Origin: Hermodice carunculata
Taxonomy: Eukaryota > Annelida > Polychaeta > Eunicida > Amphinomidae
DNA: 64,000 nt
Assembly: GCA_964020975.1 (NCBI GenBank)
Contig: OZ026627.1
Coordinates: 29,763,465-29,827,464, forward strand
Direction of reading: 5' to 3'
A model generated the notes under the pieces. It was not told the DNA's origin and ran no database searches. It saw only the letters and a program-made list of their open reading frames with translations. Below are positions 12,063-24,109 of this stretch, piece by piece. A program made the position numbers and the translations under genes. The first letter of the stretch is position 1. Each line of letters opens with the position of its first letter.

Positions 12063-12262
12063 AAATCATAAAAACATATAAAAATCACTGAAGCGTGACC
12101 ATATGAACACACCTGATAGAGACCCACCAAGGTGCATCTCCACCAAGTAAATTTGAAGGGAATCTGACTGATGGTTTTGGAAAAAATCGAAAATGTGAAT
12201 TGTGCACGGACCAACGAAGTACTAACCTATAAGCTTGTCACTTGTCAGTCAGCTGAGCTAAA
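12063..12262 (+). repeat. Family-1 fragment with terminal hairpin
   Basis: A GCGTGACCATATGAACACACC anchor at 12092 leads through AAATGTGAATTGTGCACGGA to CACTTGTCAGTCAGCTGAGC at about 12238-12257. This is the same terminus as the elements at 8.2-9.5 kb. Confidence 0.65.
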
Positions 12263-12416
12263 AACAGACCAAGGCTTTTACCAGCATGGTGTAACTGATT
12301 GCTACCTGCCCTGGAATACACTCTTTATGTAACTGCTCGGATCTCAAATTACAACACTTTGTGATGGAGAAGATGAGGAGAAAAATAAAGCGGCGACTAA
12401 AACCTAATGCAATGAG

Positions 12417-12776
12417 TTAAATGGCACCTCTGGACACTGGTGCGAGAAACGGGGTATCATCTGCATACAGGTTAAGAGTTGAATGTTTGAAGGAGGCGCC
12501 AATATCATTCATGTAAATTAAGTAGAGAAGCGGCCCCAAAATCGAGCCTTGGGGGACGCCAGTGGTTATGATTTTGGATTCCCAGAGGTTACCGTTTACA
12601 CAAGCGGCTTGCTGCCTATCGGTAAGGTAGCTTTTGGACCATCGAAGCATTGAGTCTTTGAAGCCATAATGATGAAGTTTGTCTAAGAGGATGACATGGT
12701 CAACAGTGTCGAAGGCTTTGCGTAAATCAAGAGCTACGACTCCTACACAGTTTCCCCTAGCAATCTCAGAATGCAA
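12417..12776 (-). CDS. LINE reverse transcriptase core fragment
   Basis: 119 residues with VVALDLRKAFDTVDH (motif A), GVPQGSILGPLLYLIYMNDI (motif B) and NLYADDT (motif C). These palm-domain motifs are diagnostic of non-LTR reverse transcriptases of the CR1/jockey group. The frame is fused at its 5' end to the pre-RT linker by an internal deletion and stops shortly after YADD, so thumb and C-terminus are absent. It belongs to the element 12417-14000. Confidence 0.88.
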   Translation of the reverse strand: MHSEIARGNCVGVVALDLRKAFDTVDHVILLDKLHHYGFKDSMLRWSKSYLTDRQQAACVNGNLWESKIITTGVPQGSILGPLLYLIYMNDIGASFKHSTLNLYADDTPFLAPVSRGAI

Positions 12777-12966
12777 ATTCAGTAAAACTGCGAAGGGAAG
12801 AAGAGATGAGAGTATTGTTTATGTATAAAAATATTATAGGGTTGCGTGGGGCATGTGGAAAATGGTTTTTGAGCAATTTCCACATTCCCTTGGCATTACC
12901 TTGATCTTTAGTTATGCCATTGGTGTAATATTGAGTTTTAGTTTTTCTAACCATAAGACTGTTGTA

Positions 12967-13974
12967 TTAGTTTTCTGTATTTTGACTCAATTTTCTCACA
13001 ATACCAAGTAAAATTTTAATTTTTTGACCTCTGAACTTCTTCAGAGGCGCGTGGCTTTTTATAACATCATCAAAAAGCAATTTCCATGCATACCAGATAT
13101 CATTTACATTATCAAAGCACTCAATTATATGCCACGGGACAAAATTGAGGTCATCCATCCGTTTTTGATGGTCTAACTTCTTAAAATTGCGAGATGTGAT
13201 AAAGCGATGGTTTGATCGGGCTGATTCAGAGTCCAAAATAATAAAATTTATTAGATGATATGCTACTGAGACCACGCCGACTCCTGAGGTAAAATTCTTT
13301 GTGTTGGTGATGGTCAGTTCAGTAATAGTCGAAGATGAGTCAGTTATTCTGGTATGCAATTTGATAGTTTGTGATAGCCCGCAGGTTGATATGAGATCAT
13401 CTAGTTTAAAAGCAGACGAAGACTGATTATTCAATTTAGCATAATCAACATTAAAATCACCATTCAGAACACTGTCATACTTTGAGTTATCAATCTGAAT
13501 AAGAAAATCTTCGAAATACGGATAAAAATTGGAGCGACGGTGTCTATAAAAAATGGATGTAAAAAGAGGTTTGTGTTTTTTACGAAATATTTTAATGCTT
13601 AGGTTCATTAAATTTGGTTGATCAAAATCAGGCATTTTAAGGACCGTAATGCCAGGTTTAATATAAATGCCAAACCCCTGCGCTCCAGTGAGATTTGTGG
13701 GCTTGCCACGCCTACAGAAGGAGTAAGCAGGTATGGTCACTGCCTCTGTCGGCGCGCAATCCCTCAACCATGTTTCGGTCATTGCAAGAATATCAGGTTT
13801 GAGCTTATTCAACAACAATTGAATTTGATGGAGATGGTGCAGTAGACCACCTTGACCAGAGTTGATGGATCCAATATTTAGTCCTTTAGTAGAAACAAAT
13901 TCATCACATCCAGGAATAATGTTTGTATGCGCATTGCCATGAGAGGTAGATGTATTGGGTAAGAAGTCATTCAT
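12967..13974 (-). CDS. LINE apurinic-type endonuclease domain
   Basis: A 335-residue open frame. The order of motifs is that of exonuclease-endonuclease-phosphatase domains of LINEs: LNIGSINSGQGG near residue 32, KPDILAMTETWLRD near 58 with the catalytic Glu, AQGFGIYIK near 98, TSIFYRHRRSNFYPYFEDFL near 140, and LNGDFNVDY near 170 with the Asp/Asn pair. In the final SDH motif the Asp is changed (AYHLINFIIL near 239), so the enzyme is probably inactive. The domain nicks target DNA in target-primed reverse transcription. The uninterrupted frame suggests a fairly young insertion. Confidence 0.85.
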   Translation of the reverse strand: MNDFLPNTSTSHGNAHTNIIPGCDEFVSTKGLNIGSINSGQGGLLHHLHQIQLLLNKLKPDILAMTETWLRDCAPTEAVTIPAYSFCRRGKPTNLTGAQGFGIYIKPGITVLKMPDFDQPNLMNLSIKIFRKKHKPLFTSIFYRHRRSNFYPYFEDFLIQIDNSKYDSVLNGDFNVDYAKLNNQSSSAFKLDDLISTCGLSQTIKLHTRITDSSSTITELTITNTKNFTSGVGVVSVAYHLINFIILDSESARSNHRFITSRNFKKLDHQKRMDDLNFVPWHIIECFDNVNDIWYAWKLLFDDVIKSHAPLKKFRGQKIKILLGIVRKLSQNTEN

Positions 13975-14000
13975 TGAGAAATTGAAAGAATCAGAACTAT

Positions 14001-14660
14001 CATTAAAAATGAGTCAGTGAAATTGGGAAGCGTACAAAATCTGCAGTACCAGTCACAATTATGATTCGGAAAGTTACGATATGTGAGCAAACCCATGTTT
14101 ATGCAGTTAATATGGTACCATGCATCGTAACTGCACATCCAATTCCTCTTTGGTTCCTGCGAACAGCCTTAGCACATATACCACATGGTTTAGGTGCTAA
14201 TGTTTAGATACTGAGCAGTCATTTGATTGGATGATTTACCGTTCTGTTTTGTCTTGTATTTTGATGTGTTATTGGTGAGAGCTCGCTGACGCTCGCTACT
14301 ACAGTATAGGAACTATGGCTCACAGAAGCGTTTCTCTGACTGGGGTCAGAGTTAATTAATTAGGGCAGGTGACAAACTCCTCTCCCAAGAAGTACCCACA
14401 CACCATGTTTAATCTATATATAAGGTTTTACGTTATAGGAAATACGGCATTAAACAAGCGTTTTGGCCTTGTAGGATGGCTGGACGGAATGTTACAGACC
14501 TATACAGCACCCCCGCCTCTACCCCCACCTCCGGTCTTCCGATGCGGTGGTAAACTACTAAAAAACAACTTATGGCCATTTAGAACGAAAATATGTCTTC
14601 AAGTGTGCTCACTGCATGTGTGTTTGTGCTTAAAATGAAAGGCAACGTATCCCTGCTACT
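14001..14660. other. Intron sequence, nothing recognised
   Basis: The 5' flank of the LINE and mixed intron sequence with a CCCCCGCCTCTACCCCCACC pyrimidine-rich stretch near 14510. No repeat family or exon was seen. Confidence 0.5.
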
Positions 14661-14671
14661 GCATCATCATC

Positions 14672-14742
<71 letters not shown>
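14661..14742. repeat. (ATC)n microsatellite
   Basis: About 27 ATC units with one CTT interruption. Confidence 0.97.
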
Positions 14743-14749
14743 ATTAACA

Positions 14750-14979
14750 ACTACTAATATGGCACGCCAAGAGGTATTTTTCATGGATTTCATAATTATA
14801 AAAGAACATATGGACCACACCCAGTTCTTTCTCCGTGCACTTAACCCAAGTCATGGCATCATCATCATCAACTAATAATATGGCACGCCAAGAGGTATTT
14901 TTCATGGATTTCATAATTATGAAAGAACATATGGACCACATCCAGTCTTTTTTCCGTGCACTAAACCCAAGTCATGGCA
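14750..14979 (+). repeat. 121-bp tandem duplication
   Basis: Two copies of an AATATGGCACGCCAAGAGG...AACCCAAGTCATGGCA unit, the marker GGCACGCCAAG starting at 14761 and 14882. They differ at about six positions. Each is preceded by a short ATC run, so slippage at the microsatellite may have mediated the duplication. Confidence 0.95.
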
Positions 14980-15047
14980 GTTTTATTGGTATCTGAAAAC
15001 ACGCAAAGTATGAAAATATTTCCATCGGAAAAATCAGCAAAACATCT

Positions 15048-15268
15048 ATCTATCTATCTGTCAGTCTGTCTGTCTATCATCCCGTCCGTTGGTCCTTTCA
15101 TTCATTCATTTCATTAAAAGTCATGTCCACAATTCCTGTTTTTCACATTGAACATTTAAGAGAGATGTGAAGCATGGTACAGGTAAGCAACACCAGGGGG
15201 CGCTCTATATCTCTAAGGTTGAAATTCAAAGGTTATTGCGAAAAAACACATGCAAAATGTAATTCGTG

Positions 15269-15308
<40 letters not shown>

Positions 15309-15353
15309 GTCGTCGTCGTCGTCGTCGTCATCATCATCATCATCATCATCATC
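15048..15353. repeat. (TATC/TGTC)n and compound (CAT)n(CGT)n(CAT)n microsatellites
   Basis: A short TATC/TGTC run lies at 15048-15084. A compound array at 15269-15353 has CAT units flanking about eight CGT units. The ORFs over it are artefacts. Confidence 0.95.
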
Positions 15354-16087
15354 AACATCTCTACATTTGTACAATGCATCCATGCACAAAAGTTAATCAA
15401 CATTTTATACCGAGTTAAAGAGGAAATAGAAACATTAATCAAACAAAGAAACAATTCAAACACTAGTACACATGTTGTGGTCATTTGCCCGTCATTGAGG
15501 ACGTCACGTGGAGCACAAAGTTCAGTCAACCGGACGCATTCCAACTTCAATCGCAATGTAGTTGTCCGCTGCAGAGCTGGGACAATTATCGAAAAGTGCA
15601 AGCGGTATTTTGGACTTGTTGATTGTTTGATATGCCAGTGTAAAAAATGTCTATAAATCATTTTTTCAACAAATAACATATATATAACAAAGCTATATTT
15701 TGCTTCACTAACAATTTTGTGTCAATAGTTCAGAAAAGCTACAGCCAAAAGGAAATAACAATCATTAAGCGTGTTCACTAAAGAAAAAAAACCTGAAATT
15801 ATTTTATGTGGAAAAAAACTCGATAGGCCTAGAAAACCGGTGTCCAAGGTCGCGACTGCATTCAATTGTGTATGCATGTGGTATATCTGAATCAACAGAA
15901 ACGTTGTCAATGCTACATGTATTACATATCTCAACGAAAGAAAATTTTAACAGCACGACAATATTTGCCTGATAGTTGAGTGACAAAGGTAACTTGGGCA
16001 GGTGGAACAAGAAAACCCTAAAGGGAAAAACAGGTTTACACACAAAGATCTGAATGCTGTACATAAAAAGAAAACAAATATACCAAA
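15354..16087. other. Intron sequence, nothing recognised
   Basis: Mixed AT-rich sequence between microsatellite and repeat. No motif or exon was recognised. Confidence 0.5.
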
Positions 16088-16757
16088 CTAGAAAAAAACC
16101 GCTTCAAAGGAAATCTGTCTGTGTGCTTTTTAGACTTGTAAATATTTAGGGCTACAAATTTTGTCCTTTGGTACTTCACATTCCATTAAACTGATGCTGG
16201 ATGAAAATTTCAAAGTTCAAGCGAACTTGACCTTTGAACTTTAGAGGTCACATGTACATTACAAAAATGTGCAGTGTTACAATAGCTACAATTTAAGGCC
16301 AGCATTAACGAAATCATGACATATGGCTAGATGAATCTTTCAAAGGGCTCAATGACCTTGACCCTTGACCTCTAGAGGTCACATGCTAATAACGAAAATG
16401 TGCAGTGTTATAATACCTACCGTGTGAGTTCAACAATGTATTAAATAAGAAAATGCACTTGTACCAGTAAATTCTTGACTCGAAAATCAAGAACCTACTG
16501 GTGCTGGTCCTTCCTCTGTAACAGAACTGAGACGAAATCATGACATATGGCTAGATGAATCTTTCAAAGGGCTCAATGACCTTGACCCTTGACCTCTAGA
16601 GGTCACATGCTAATAACGAAAATGTGCAGTGTTATAATACCTACCGTGTGAGTTCAACAATGTATTAAATAAGAAAATGCACTTGTACCAGTAAATTCTT
16701 GACTCGAAAATCAAGAACCTACTGGTGCTGGTCCTTCCTCTGTAACAGAACTGAGAC
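16088..16757 (-). mobile_element. Helitron-like non-autonomous element, 5'-truncated (copy G)
   Basis: The minus-strand 3' end is CTAG followed by T (16088-16091). Next inward are the degenerate tail hairpin and AGACAGATTTCC/CACACAGACAG. The inside carries units with AGGTCA half-sites (TGACCTTTGAACTTTAGAGG and CAATGACCTTGACCCTTGAC on the plus strand). The head hairpin is missing. The element contains a perfect 224-bp duplication (16309-16756). Confidence 0.65.
16309..16756 (+). repeat. Perfect 224-bp direct tandem duplication
   Basis: The sequence starting CGAAATCATGACATATGGC at 16309 repeats at 16533 with no difference that I can see over 224 bp. Each copy holds a 16-bp imperfect inverted repeat, ACCAGTAAATTCTTGA paired with TCAAGAACCTACTGGT (16463-16502 and 16687-16726). 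Confidence 0.97.
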
Positions 16758-16889
16758 TGTTATGAAGATTCAGTGTACTTGCCAGGGGTGAAAGAAATAC
16801 ATTAAAACCACGCTTGCATTGTTCGTACAAATGACTTGATCTTCAAAGTCCTCAATTAAACGACTGCTCAAGTTGTTGGGGTTTTTTTC

Positions 16890-16892
<3 letters not shown>

Positions 16893-16920
<28 letters not shown>
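16893..16920. repeat. Poly(T) tract
   Basis: About 28 T in a row. It may be the poly(A) end of a retroposed sequence on the minus strand, but no body was recognised next to it. Confidence 0.9.
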
Positions 16921-16926
<6 letters not shown>

Positions 16927-17855
16927 CCTTTACATTCTTTTACTGTTATGCTCTATAGTTTCTTGTTTCTTTATATTTTGTCTTCGCGACTATTTGCCGT
17001 AGCTAGACTTCAGACATTCCAAGTTTTCTCACTTTTTACAAATATCTCAGCCAAAGGATCCAGGTCACTGTCTGGTCAACTACAAATTGTTCTATGTCGT
17101 TCTTGTAACTTCGTCACCTTTGTTCTGTGTAATCTCCTCCCTCCTTCCTATTGAGTGTCCATTTTTTGGTTCCCTGCCTATTTTTATTTTTGTTACAGCA
17201 AAAAGAGTTTGTACGATAGTATAAAATAAGAGAGACCGCTCGTAGTTGTTGGTTCTTGTGTTATAACGAAAACCAACACACTCCACACGCGCGTTGTAAA
17301 TTTCCTATTTCTTGATTTAAATATATTCTTTTGAAAAAAAAAAAACAATTGGGAATCAGGGCATAGGCCTATATTAATCCCTCTTGCACAAAGAGAAGTA
17401 TTTGCACATTACACAACAAAGACGACGATACACTTGCTCAGCACACTTGTAAGAGATGTAACAATACGTGACAAGACAGATAGAGTGGCACTGCCACACA
17501 GCTTGAAGAAGTAAACCAGGACAAGACCCCACAGACAGCAAAAGTTTTGGGGTAAATATTCACACTATATCTAGATGAAGATGTTAAAAACAATAACTGC
17601 TTTGTATTTAAATGGACAGATATACTGCTGTACCAACTTTCATGCCATTGCCCCGGGTCTACCTGTGACATTTATATTCTGTTGGACGGCCTTAAAATGA
17701 TTTCATTTTCTTATTCCTTCTCACATCAAATTCCACCCCTACTTATGGGGTCTCCTTTATCTTGATGGCTTCTTACACAAAGACGTTTGCTTGCTCTGGG
17801 CACGTGGTTACACGTGGCCCTAAAATGCGTGTCCGACGCACCGTTAACGACTCAC

Positions 17856-17957
17856 CTTAACCATAAACTTCATAAAGGCATGTCTGTCTGCTGTGGTGAG
17901 GGCCTCGCTGTATTCATAGGTAATCTCGTATTGACAATTGGCCGCCTCGTGCTCGAA
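17856..17957 (-). CDS. LGSN-like: Glutamine synthetase-like exon with metal-ligand glutamates
   Basis: A 102-bp exon of exactly 34 codons, phase 0 at both ends. It begins FEHEAANCQYEITYEYSEAL and ends AFMKFMVK. This matches the HHEvapGQhEi...y..a..aaD....K..vk segment of GlnA proteins. The two glutamates seven residues apart (HEA...QYE) are at the positions of the n1 metal ligands E212 and E220 of the enterobacterial enzyme. The acceptor is TTTTCACTACAG and the donor is AAG|GTGAGT, both strong. An earlier exon of about 25-35 residues should join the HFAPD end of exon 25274-25557 to this one, but I did not find it. Confidence 0.9.
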
Positions 17958-18548
17958 CTGTAGTGAAAAGACACATTATATAGCAAACTTGTATTTAAAC
18001 GGGAAGCTCCACACGTTGTGCCACTTAATATTTTGATGGAAAATATTTCAGCCAACTTTACAACGGTTACGAAGACTGTGAAATCTCAAGGTTTGGGAGG
18101 AATTACGGGTACAAGCAATGAATATTACGTCATACCGGATTTCTCGGGTAGAATAGATTTGGATATTTGTTTATTTTCCCACCTTTGTGGCCCTTGTAAA
18201 ATTGTTCAATGTAAAGGCAACGGAAACAATTTTAATGTAGCACCTCACAACATGGCCTAGTGAGGAGAACCGTTTAACGTTATCTTGTTCATTTTCACTG
18301 TGTCGCCAATATCTCAAATGGAACTGACAACCCTATACTCTTTCGGATTAATAACAACAGGAGGGAGCGTGCCCGAGACACTAGTCACGTGGGACTGATT
18401 TTGTGCTGCAGGTTAAAATATAGATCCGAGAGTAAGAACGCCGCCTTGGATTTGAAGAAAAGTTGACATACACTTCAAATTAAACTTATCTTAGGACCAA
18501 TGTCAAGGTTCATTCCCAACTGTGAACACGGTACTCATGGACATACTT

Positions 18549-19495
18549 ATAGGAACTAGAGGACTGTGTGAACAGCCCTTGCTCAGCTGACTTAAGCTTG
18601 TTATCAAAATCAAAGCTATGTGACCTTGGGAATTAGGTCAAGGTCACCCATCTTCAAATTTAGCCTTGTCCTTATAGAGGACTTTAATCCTGTATAATAT
18701 CAAAGTCATAGCTCAATAACTTCTTGGGAAATAGACCGAGGTCACTCATCCCAAAACATAATCTTGCCCTCACAAAGGACTGTGATCCTTTGTAAAATGA
18801 ACGTCCTGAATAAAAAAAATTCTAATTTTTTTTGTGCAGAAGGCATATACCACTTTGTTGGCTCTGTTTAATCCAAAAATAGCGGAGGATGACAAATTGA
18901 ACAGACACGGTATAGACACATCTAAACATCACACTGCCACAAGTTTGAAGTGAATCTGCCAAACAGCCTCGGCGATGAAGACAAAAATGTGAATTAGCAC
19001 TAGAATGCCCATTGACCTACATTGTAATCAATGGAAAAGTTGGATTAGCCGATAAGTACCGGAATTCAAGAAAAAAAAAGGTTAAAAATCAGGAATCCAT
19101 AGCAGTGCCACCCATTGAAGAACTTATGTACTGTATGAACCAAAAATTGCTGGAGCGTGATTATTTGAACAAATTCGGTAGAAACACATTGAGGGTATAT
19201 AGCCACCAACTTTGAAGTGAATCTGGCTGAAAAGTTTGGGAGAACAAGTGGAAAATGTGAATTAGCATTGGAATGCCCATTGACTTACACAGTAATCAAC
19301 AAGACATGTACATTCACCGATAAGTACCCGAATTGAAACCAAAAAATCGTTATAAATCTGGTATCCACAGCAGTGCCAGGTACTCAACAACTTTGTTTAA
19401 ACCTTTCACAAGCGACATATGTACCAAGTTGCAGCCTAATCTGATTGATAATTCTGGGGAAGAAATAAAAAATTACGCAAAAAACATAAAAATAA
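18549..19495 (+). repeat. Family-1/Family-2 repeat fragments
   Basis: A head (AGAGGACTGTGTGAACAGCC) at about 18556, two AGGTCAAGGTCA units near 18632 and 18735, then a Family-1 body from about 18890 (TTGAACAGACACGGTATAGAC, GTGAATTAGCACTAGAATGC). The body order is repeated from 19150. Confidence 0.65.
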
Positions 19496-19496
19496 C

Positions 19497-20480
19497 AAGA
19501 GGCCCACGGACCTAATGCTCTGCTGGCATTGCGGCTATATTGCACCTGTGCATTTCAAAGTTGAGAGTCCTCTAGTGGCTTATGAATATATAAAGCTTAT
19601 GTACATTTAACGTAAAAATTGTCCCCCAGATGGCACTTCACTCCACATGTAATCATAGCTTATTTGTGCAACTCCTGTGACGAATATTGTTGCATGTGCC
19701 AAGACAACAATGAGTGAGTCCTTAACTTTATGTCCTCAGTGACCTTGGGACAGAATATCAATGACACCCAGATTATGTTATACAAGAGGCCCATAGGCCT
19801 GCCTGGTGCTGTGCAGCCATTGCCATTTAAAACCAACTACACCCTGCCATTACGAAATCACCTCTTTCAACTTTACAGGCATGGTGACCTCACAAAAATA
19901 GGTCACGATCACTGATATTATATACAATTCTAGCTTTAGACATGGTCTAAATATCCTTTTAATTTGGCAAGTCTAATCCAATTACTTATGTAGATATGAA
20001 GAATTTTATATCTTAAAAGACATTTTGGCTCATACATTGCATCGAAGTACTGTATTGGTGACGCCACTAGTATCATAAGTAACTTAGACTTTGACCTCCC
20101 CCACGATCCCAAGGAATTTGGTGAAGATCTACCACAAATAAAAGATGGTAGAGTGTTCACAAGTTTTGCATATTTTGACTCCTATATTGCATAATATTGT
20201 AGGTGGCGCCACCAACACCAAAAACAACCTAGATTTTGATACGCCTATAAGTCCTGAAAGTTATATTGGGATAACATGAAAACTGTGGACAGTATTGCAG
20301 TCACAAGATTTTTATATTTTGACCTGTATATTACATAATACTCTAGGTGGCGCCACCAACAAGATTTTTTATACACTTTATAACTCCTAAACGTAACATG
20401 GGCGTATCTCAAGAATTGTGGGGTGCAGACCATTGACGAGATGACCTCTATATTCAAACTGGCAATTGGACCTTGACCTT
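19497..20480 (+). repeat. Family-4 array, ~145-bp units with GGTGGCGCCACC
   Basis: Heads AACAAGAGGCCCACGGACC (19497) and ACAAGAGGCCCATAGGCC (19782) resemble a widespread bivalve repeat head. Units with TATATTGCATAATA...TAGGTGGCGCCACCAACA have anchors at about 20055 (diverged), 20201 and 20345, a period of 144-146 bp. GGTGGCGCCACC is a perfect 12-bp palindrome. Confidence 0.65.
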
Positions 20481-21841
20481 CAACTCAGATTAAAAAATTG
20501 TTATGTTCAAAATATGTGCCCCACACTCAGCTTTCCATATTTAGTCCGTTTGTTTAAATTGGGTCATAACTTTTTTATTATTGACGAAAAACAATAAACT
20601 TGGACAAGCGCCAAACTCCATAATTATTGGGTCACAGTGACCCAAAAAGTAGGTCACCAATTAAAATTTTATGTTTTATGTAATCAAGTGCATATCTTTT
20701 TTTCAGAGTTTGGGTGAGTCCAGAACACCAAGAACAAGAATAATCTAAATGACACTTGATTTGTTCTGTACACAGTGTTTTTCTTGGTGCTGAGCAATGA
20801 ATTTTATTGTGTGCAACAATACTTGACAATAATAATATATTATAGTTTTAATTTGATCTCCACAGTTGGGGCAAATGCACACTACATACATATAGTAATG
20901 TAATCAGTCGGATATAATACAGATGAAAACCCGCACAGTAAAACTGGGGCAATCGTATTAAGCGGCAGTACGCAGTGAGTCCCCCACCGAAGGTAAAGGC
21001 TCTGTCTGCGCTACAGTGCATAGGAAATGTGACCCAAACATTCATTTTTCAGGACGGGGTCAAAGGTCCTGTGTCTGATTCTGGTGCCCAGCACACAGCT
21101 ATCCCAAGCAGTATGGACAAATAAGTTTCCTGTTCAGTCACCAGGGCATACACCAAAAGACAAGTGTCTTCTGACAGCGGTGCTTTTTAAGTATGGCATC
21201 TGTAATAACATATTTAAACATTAGGAAACGACAATGTGTGCATGTTTAAAGTGAGGTGTGATGTACATACGTTTACCGTGGCATAAAGTGCTTTCGGGAA
21301 AAGCTACACGACCTCATAGGGTCCTTGAATCGTAAATTTCATATTACCGATACTCTTGGCAACAAAAATTTATCCCTTAGCGACTAACTTTCCATATCAG
21401 TATATTTGCTCAGTAGGGACTAACTAAGCTAGCCTGTCAGAATATTAACTTGAAATGTATGTCATACCAGGGACCTGCTATAGGTCAAAATTGCAGGTCC
21501 CTGGTCATACTTAAAATTTCAAGGTGCACGTCCTTAAAATTCACACCTTATTTCAAATGCGTAATATGCCAAATTTTCACCCTGTTCATAGCAAGATATA
21601 AAAAGCAATACGCGAAAACGATTTTCTTATGACCAGACACATTAAGGAATTCCAGCGTGATTATGAAGCAGCAAAATGTAACACATGGAAACATATATCG
21701 CGGAGGAGGACAGTATTGTACAGAATCACAACATTTAGTTACTTTGTCCTCATGCATATTAAAAGTTTGGTGTAAATACGGTATAACCAGTCGGGCGGTT
21801 AGATCAGTGGAGTGGTGTGTATGGGGCTAGTCCCCGATATG

Positions 21842-21842
<1 letters not shown>
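20481..21842. other. Intron sequence with one short hairpin
   Basis: Mostly unrecognised. A perfect 13-bp inverted repeat ACCAGGGACCTGC / GCAGGTCCCTGGT with a 14-nt loop lies at 21466-21505. Confidence 0.6.
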
Positions 21843-21922
<80 letters not shown>

Positions 21923-21950
21923 CGTACGTGTGCGTGTTAGTGTGTGTTTA
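21843..21950. repeat. (GT)n microsatellite
   Basis: About 38 GT units decaying into GTGC/GTAC variants. Confidence 0.97.
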
Positions 21951-24060
21951 ATATGGCACTCAGTTTTACCTTTCGACCATTCTTTAAACAATTTTTGCTC
22001 TTCATGATAAGAAGAAAAAGGAGGAAGAGAAAGGAAAAGCAATACCGTGACCCTAGAAGCTGGGGCTTTCTCATTCTAAATATCCGATTTGTAGGGTACA
22101 TATCGGGTGTCTTATACGTTACACTTTTGAGGTGGTGTCACTTAGAGAGGCCATTAACTGCACTCCTTTGAGAAAACTCTGTTTTGCTAGTAGAAAAACC
22201 AAAACTGGGACCCATAGCCTCGAAGAATCATGACCGTGTTGCAAATTCTGCCACATAAGATGACTCGGTTACTGAGCAACGACAAAAACAAGGGTTTTTT
22301 TGTATGTATGGGAAAGGGTTTCCTATTTTTAATTACAATGCATCTGTAGACCTAAGCCTTAAATATGTTATAATGAATTTCGAAAAAAAAATTGTGCACA
22401 ATTAAAGTAAATTAACTGCTACTTTTGTTTGGAAATCTCTACAAATAAAAAGACTTTCAAGGGCACATGTAAGAAGACATGTTACGCTCCCCTGACAACT
22501 TCTCAAACATTAATTCCACTATTTATATTCACAGCTGATATTTCTCTTTATTTTGTCTCATTGTCTCGCCTTACGCAACCCTGCACAGCTGTAAGACAAA
22601 TGACAGGGAAGATAAAACTGAATTTGAAATAAGGTCAAATGAGTGTGATAAAACTTAACCAAATCCACATGTGAACTTGGGTCCACACAGCATCTTGACT
22701 GCATGTCAATAGTTCAGTCAGTTTGAGTTTTATGCTTGCAGACAAACGTTAACGCTAATTAGCGCAAGGTGGTTTTAGCTTCTTTGGTTAAAGGTGCTTG
22801 ATTGCAACAGACATACAAATAAGATTCTATGGTGTTTTCATTCTCTTTTTGAGTATGAATACTGCATATGGGTACACTGATTTTTCATTCATAGGAATCA
22901 ATTTGGTTAATGACATGATGTAATGGAATATTTTATTTATGTTGACCAATCAGTGAAAAGAATGGCCTTTTTATCGCGGAAGATCCTTGATGTAAACACA
23001 ATAAACACAACACAAAGTGTGTTGCAAGATCTTGCATGGGATTCAGCCATGACTTAATCAAACTACAGTTCGTTCCCAGGGGACTTAAATAAGGCTGTCT
23101 ACACAATGTTTTCCAAATATGAAAAAGTGAATATCATATGAGACAGATAATATTTGATGTCACCATCTGTACCTTTACAACATATTGTCCAAGTGGCTGG
23201 TTAGAATTGATCGTTGATCAGGCACCATGGTTTTTTATGGAATTCATTGAATAAAGTCACAATCATGCAAACTATGCTCACTATTATCAAGGATATGATA
23301 AACAAGATCAAATTGTTTTCAAATTGGAATACTTCAGTCAACAGATATGTCTTTTTCAAAAGGAGCTTGGATGCAAAATGATCAGTTCAAAAGTGGGTGA
23401 TAATGATAAAACAAAGTTTCAACTCTTAATTCAAATTTCACATCATTAATCAGGAATTTGTCATCTGTACTGACATACATTGTGATTTCAATATCCCATT
23501 TATTACTTTCGTCAAGTTTCCTACTAATTAGATGGCTTTATCTGCAGTGATAATGAGGTGTGGAGAAACCCACCACATACTGAGATATCAACATCCTGTA
23601 TAAACAGTTTCTGGCATCAACCAAACGAATGCAGTTGGACCTGTGGAACACGATGACGGAGAAAGGGATTGTAGACGCACAGGCAGTCCGCGCGTTTGAT
23701 TTATAACAGTTACTACATGTATGACCACGCGACATGCATGACCACGTGTTGAGGAGCTAAAGTGTTCGGAAGTGGCTGCCACCACAACAAAGTGAAGGTG
23801 GCAGTTCCACGTTTACGTTGAGCACCTATGGCCTTTGGTAAGGCGCACAAGTCAAGTCTGGGATTTGGCTCTAGTAGGAAAACATATTTCGTTTTTAAAA
23901 CCAGAGCCATGCCCGGGGGCATGAATGTTTCGCCAGCATAATTCAAGCAACTAAGAAGTTTTTCTATAATGCTCATTCAAGCATGATGTAACCAATGAAG
24001 TGTGACAGTGATGGTACAAATCTGTAGTGACCATCACTATAAATCATTTACCCAAGTATG
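21951..24060. other. Intron sequence, expected to hold or flank the missing small exon
   Basis: AT-rich, no repeat family identified. The coding phases require a short exon (two leading bases, phase 0 end, about 25-35 codons) somewhere in 17958-25273. I found no convincing candidate here. Confidence 0.45.
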
Positions 24061-24109
24061 CAATCCCCACCCAGTGTAGTTAGTGAAATAATGCAACTCC
24101 GAAGTTTGT

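Larger units (their letters stand above)
12417..14000 (-). mobile_element. LINE (CR1/jockey-like) with endonuclease and reverse transcriptase, internally deleted
   Basis: Read right to left: an apurinic-type endonuclease ORF (12967-13974), a linker (12766-12954, KTKTQYYTNGITKDQGNAKG), then the reverse transcriptase core (12417-12776). The linker runs straight into the region just before RT motif A, so the RT finger segment (roughly 400-450 bp) is missing. The 3' end beyond YADD is also missing. It lies inside an intron, on the gene's own strand. Confidence 0.85.

Noticed and set aside
15233-15679. Overlapping ORFs with poly-Ile/Val or poly-Met/Thr
   Set aside because: Artefacts of the (CAT)n(CGT)n microsatellite.
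23577-23650. Candidate for the missing glutamine synthetase-like exon (donor CTCA|GTATGT)
   Set aside because: Every frame of the required phase hits a stop unless a 30-bp exon with a weak acceptor is assumed.
23713-23976. Minus-strand ORF with ATFTLLWWQPL resembling the GlnA TFMPKP segment
   Set aside because: Wrong position (upstream of exon 17856-17957) and the real segment is found at 6404-6470 with matching phases.
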